Assembly: GCA_033063855.1 (NCBI GenBank)
Contig: CP093829.1
Coordinates: 72,243 to 136,242 of the forward strand
Reading direction: 5' to 3'
Source: Smittia aterrima
Lineage: Eukaryota; Arthropoda; Insecta; Diptera; Chironomidae
Length of the DNA stretch: 64,000 nt
Under the pieces are notes generated by a model that was not told where the DNA came from, made no database searches, and saw only the letters and a program-made list of their open reading frames with translations. Numbering within the stretch: position 1 is the stretch's first letter; every line of letters begins with the position of its first letter. The translations under genes were made by a program, and so were the position numbers. This document shows positions 61,268 to 64,000 of the stretch, piece after piece.

Positions 61268-62629
61268 ATGTTTAATTTTATTTCGATCGTGATAATTGCT
61301 GTGCTCGCGTCGTTGACAGATGCTCAAAGTGTTAATTTGACATACGAGATAAGCGTTGTGAATGAATATCAGTGCTTAATCGTCAATCAAACCATTTTAT
61401 CGGACTCTGATTTGATCAATACAAATGGAGAACATTTGGATGGATGGACGAACGCTAACGTGCTGAACTTGCAATCAATGAACTCAGTAATTCAAGTTTT
61501 TCCTGATAGACTTATCAGTTTGTACGTGAATCTGAAAACAGTCAGATTAACCAGCTGCAGAATGAATTCTTTCGCAAGTGTAATCCAAAACTGCGAATCA
61601 TTGGACTCGGTTTTCATTGGATTCAACAACATCACTTCAATCCCACAAAGAATTTTCCAGAACTGCCAAAAGCTCAGAGAACTTTCGTTTATCTCAAACG
61701 TAATCACAGAAATTGATAGCAACGCCTTCAACGGACTTGGAAACCTACAAACACTTGATCTACGTCAAAACAAATTAATCCAACTAAATGTGAATGCGTT
61801 TTTACCTTTGGGAAACCTTCGAATTTTGGATCTTAATTTTAACGAGATAAGAGATTTGCCGCCGATATTTGAGTTCATGCCAATGCTCAACGATTTGAGA
61901 CTGTTTTCAAATAAAATTACTTCGTGGAACCGAACGATACTTGCAGGCAATCAATTGCTGACGTCACTTGACTTAGGCGGAAATCTTATCTCAACGATAA
62001 GCGGCGATCAATTTCCTGCTAATATTCAAATGCTTTCTATTGGTAATCTCATTGAGAATGTTCCACGATTAAACCTGAGTTCGTTGCTAACTCTTAAATT
62101 GAGTTCCAACAAAATCAAGAACTTCTCGATTGAAGCTCTTCAGGACGCAACAGCTTTGCAAGTCTTGCTCCTTGAAGATAATGAGATTACAACATTCGAC
62201 TTTGGAATCCGATCGACGCCAATGCTTCAACGGCTTACAACATTATATTTGAGCTACAACAAAATCGCACAAGTGCAAGACAACGCGTTCTCATCTTTAA
62301 CGAGCTTACTTCAACTTAACATGAATAACAATCTCATCCAAAGACTGAACAGAAATTCCATTCGACCTGTCATCACTCGTCTCAGCATTTTGGATTTGAA
62401 GCAAAATAATATTTCCCGAATTGAACGTGAACTTTTTGCAAACGTCACAAATCTGTCGCTTCGAATGTCGTCGAATTCTTGCTTCAGTGGTGACGTCGAA
62501 ATTAATTTAAATTTTGATACTGAAATTGCTGAGAAAATGAAAGAATGTTTCAGCTTTGCGAATGCAATGAAAGTAAACATTTTTGTTCTCATCGTTTCAG
62601 TGCTATCAACATTTCTTTGGAAGTATTAA
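61268..62629 (+). CDS. Leucine-rich-repeat protein 2, secreted/GPI-anchored
   Basis: Intronless, 453 residues from ATG 61268. The signal peptide MFNFISIVIIAVLASLTDA is followed by the same cap as its neighbour (NEYQCLIVNQTILSDSDLIN against NYVCLIENQDIQSDSDMIEL) and about 12 LRRs such as LQTLDLRQNKLIQLNVNAF and LSILDLKQNNISRIERELF. A terminal Cys pair and a hydrophobic tail (VNIFVLIVSVLSTFLWKY) again suggest a GPI anchor. The two proteins align end to end with many differences, so this is an old tandem duplication. AATAAA lies at 62680-62685. Ligand and tissue are unknown. Confidence 0.88.
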   Translation: MFNFISIVIIAVLASLTDAQSVNLTYEISVVNEYQCLIVNQTILSDSDLINTNGEHLDGWTNANVLNLQSMNSVIQVFPDRLISLYVNLKTVRLTSCRMNSFASVIQNCESLDSVFIGFNNITSIPQRIFQNCQKLRELSFISNVITEIDSNAFNGLGNLQTLDLRQNKLIQLNVNAFLPLGNLRILDLNFNEIRDLPPIFEFMPMLNDLRLFSNKITSWNRTILAGNQLLTSLDLGGNLISTISGDQFPANIQMLSIGNLIENVPRLNLSSLLTLKLSSNKIKNFSIEALQDATALQVLLLEDNEITTFDFGIRSTPMLQRLTTLYLSYNKIAQVQDNAFSSLTSLLQLNMNNNLIQRLNRNSIRPVITRLSILDLKQNNISRIERELFANVTNLSLRMSSNSCFSGDVEINLNFDTEIAEKMKECFSFANAMKVNIFVLIVSVLSTFLWKY

Positions 62630-62679
62630 GGAAAGATCTTTGATGTCCAAGTGAAGCTTATGTGAAGTACTCGAGAAAA

Positions 62680-62685
62680 AATAAA
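62680..62685 (+). terminator. Polyadenylation signal of LRR gene 2
   Basis: AATAAA lies 50 bp past the stop codon. Confidence 0.55.
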
Positions 62686-64000
62686 GATTTGACTTCTTTT
62701 ATCGACCACAGAATCTTAAAATCTTGTTCAACTTTGAACTGAATCGAATAAGAAAGCAGAGCTTGTTCATGTTCCACAACAATGACATTGCGAGATAATT
62801 CGGTTTTGAGTCTTGTCGCTCTTTGCTCTTCTTCTTGTCATCTTCTTGTTATGTGCTAAGCTCGAGCTTAGAGAGCGATGAATTTGGCGATAACATTTTT
62901 GAATTCTTTATAACATTTCTCAAGCTTTTAGTATCGCTCTGAGTCAGAAGCTTGCCACCCACTGGCACTGCACGTTTCTCAACTCCATCGCTTGCTAATG
63001 GCTTCATTTATTTCAGCAAACAATGCGCGTTACTCACTGAAAGCAATCTCTTGTTAATCTTTTATTTTTATGGCAGAAAAAATATGCGACGCAAATGATT
63101 TGAAATTAAATTAAATTTCACAATTGAAAAATGTTATTGGATGAAAAGTGAAACTTTCATCAAAAGTGCAATTAAGAAATTAAAGAGTATGCTTCATCAC
63201 GTACGAACGAAACTCAATCAACATCAGCAACGCTCTCGTTTGCTAAAAGAAAGAAATTTTCGCTCGAAGCTTCATTAATCTTTTTCGTGATTGAACTTCT
63301 TGTTGAGAGCTTCGAGTTTCCAATCCAACAGCTCAGACGACTGCAGATCGATGCAATTGAGCGCTCTCGAAGCATCATTACGAAGAGATTAAATTGAAAG
63401 CACAATGTAATGTTTATTTACGTCGGGAAAATGAAATTGAATTGATTCCTCCCTCGGCGGGGCTTCCTTTTGAACTCCCAGAAGCGAGTAAATTAAATTC
63501 TTTTCTCCCTAAACCAATTTTTCATTTCCAGTCGGGATCAAAGTGAATGATGTTCTCGAAAATTAAATTCTCTTTCTGACATGAAAAATGATGTCTTGCC
63601 TTGGATCTACTGGAAAGCACATCTGTTGATGCAAGGTGCATCATGGGAAGAATAATAAAGCTCTCGTCATCTCACAATCGCAAATTGCATTTTGATTCTC
63701 TGCTCTGACACTTGTAGTGAAGCTGAGTAAGATTGAGAGATGGCAGCTTGAGCATGAAATGTTGTCACAGCATATTGTCAGGAAATTGAAACCACTAAAG
63801 TCATTCAATTGAGTAAATATTGAACAGGAATAGAATGAGAGCGATTGGAGTCGAGTGGAGCTTTTGACTTCCCATTGACAAAAGCAAATAAGCGTCGAGC
63901 TATCATTTTCACTCAAAAAATCTTCTTTGTAATTGCATAAAGTTTGCAAACCGTCATTTGTCGTTGCCAGTAGAAGCCAGTCGCTCATGCATATTTATGA
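62686..64000. other. Intergenic DNA at the window end
   Basis: 1.3 kb with short frames only. The 115-codon minus frame at 63641-63988 is Ser/Cys/Leu-rich, with no signal peptide or domain, and is not called. Confidence 0.4.

Noticed and set aside
63641..63988. 115-codon minus-strand ORF at the window end
   Set aside because: No signal peptide, domain or repeat; it could be an exon continuing beyond the window, but nothing supports that.

Overview
This is eukaryotic, AT-rich DNA from an insect, most probably a dipteran and perhaps a nematoceran (midge or mosquito relative). The evidence is: many 50-100 bp GT-AG introns, TATA/TCAGT-type core promoters, AATAAA signals, an insect-type secreted adenosine deaminase (ADGF), a CYP9-like P450, a peritrophin-type chitin-binding peptide and tandem leucine-rich-repeat (LRR) genes. 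The taxon is inferred from gene content. Exon boundaries were worked out by hand from splice sites and reading phase.

Layout. 1-597 (+): 3' end of an unrecognised gene. 935-2821 (-): ADGF/ADA2-like secreted adenosine deaminase, five exons. 4814-6564 (+): CYP9-like cytochrome P450, three exons. 8581-9869: decayed mariner-like transposon of about 1.3 kb. 11.9-13.85 kb: a small secreted chitin-binding gene (12443-12755) with a 139-bp MITE in its upstream DNA, followed by a second copy of its flanks with the coding region missing. 13.85-24.4 kb: no convincing gene, but a repeat element at 20.06-20.74 kb holds a 29-bp minisatellite and an 8-bp satellite between inverted ends. 24.4-26.6 kb (-): three tandem genes for small secreted proteins of an unrecognised family. 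27471-27761 (-): a small unrecognised ORF with a TATA box.

28499-49544 (-) is the insect orthologue of NOS1AP/CAPON (PTB-domain adaptor): nine exons over 21 kb, 668 residues. Intron 1 holds an antisense nested gene (45579-48140, +) for an 816-residue helical protein. Intron 4 holds a same-strand 522-codon ORF (30619-32187), which is either a nested gene or an alternative first exon of NOS1AP.

56.3-58.3 kb (+): two tandem small four-pass membrane protein genes, each behind a copy of a GATAAG-containing promoter repeat; a third promoter copy has no gene. 59.66-62.63 kb (+): two tandem intronless LRR proteins, probably secreted and GPI-anchored. The rest is non-coding as far as can be seen.

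The most interesting material is the secreted three-gene family, the two independent cases of tandem duplicates that keep promoter/UTR DNA but have lost the coding sequence, the start codon apparently split by an intron at 56645, and the ORF in NOS1AP intron 4.
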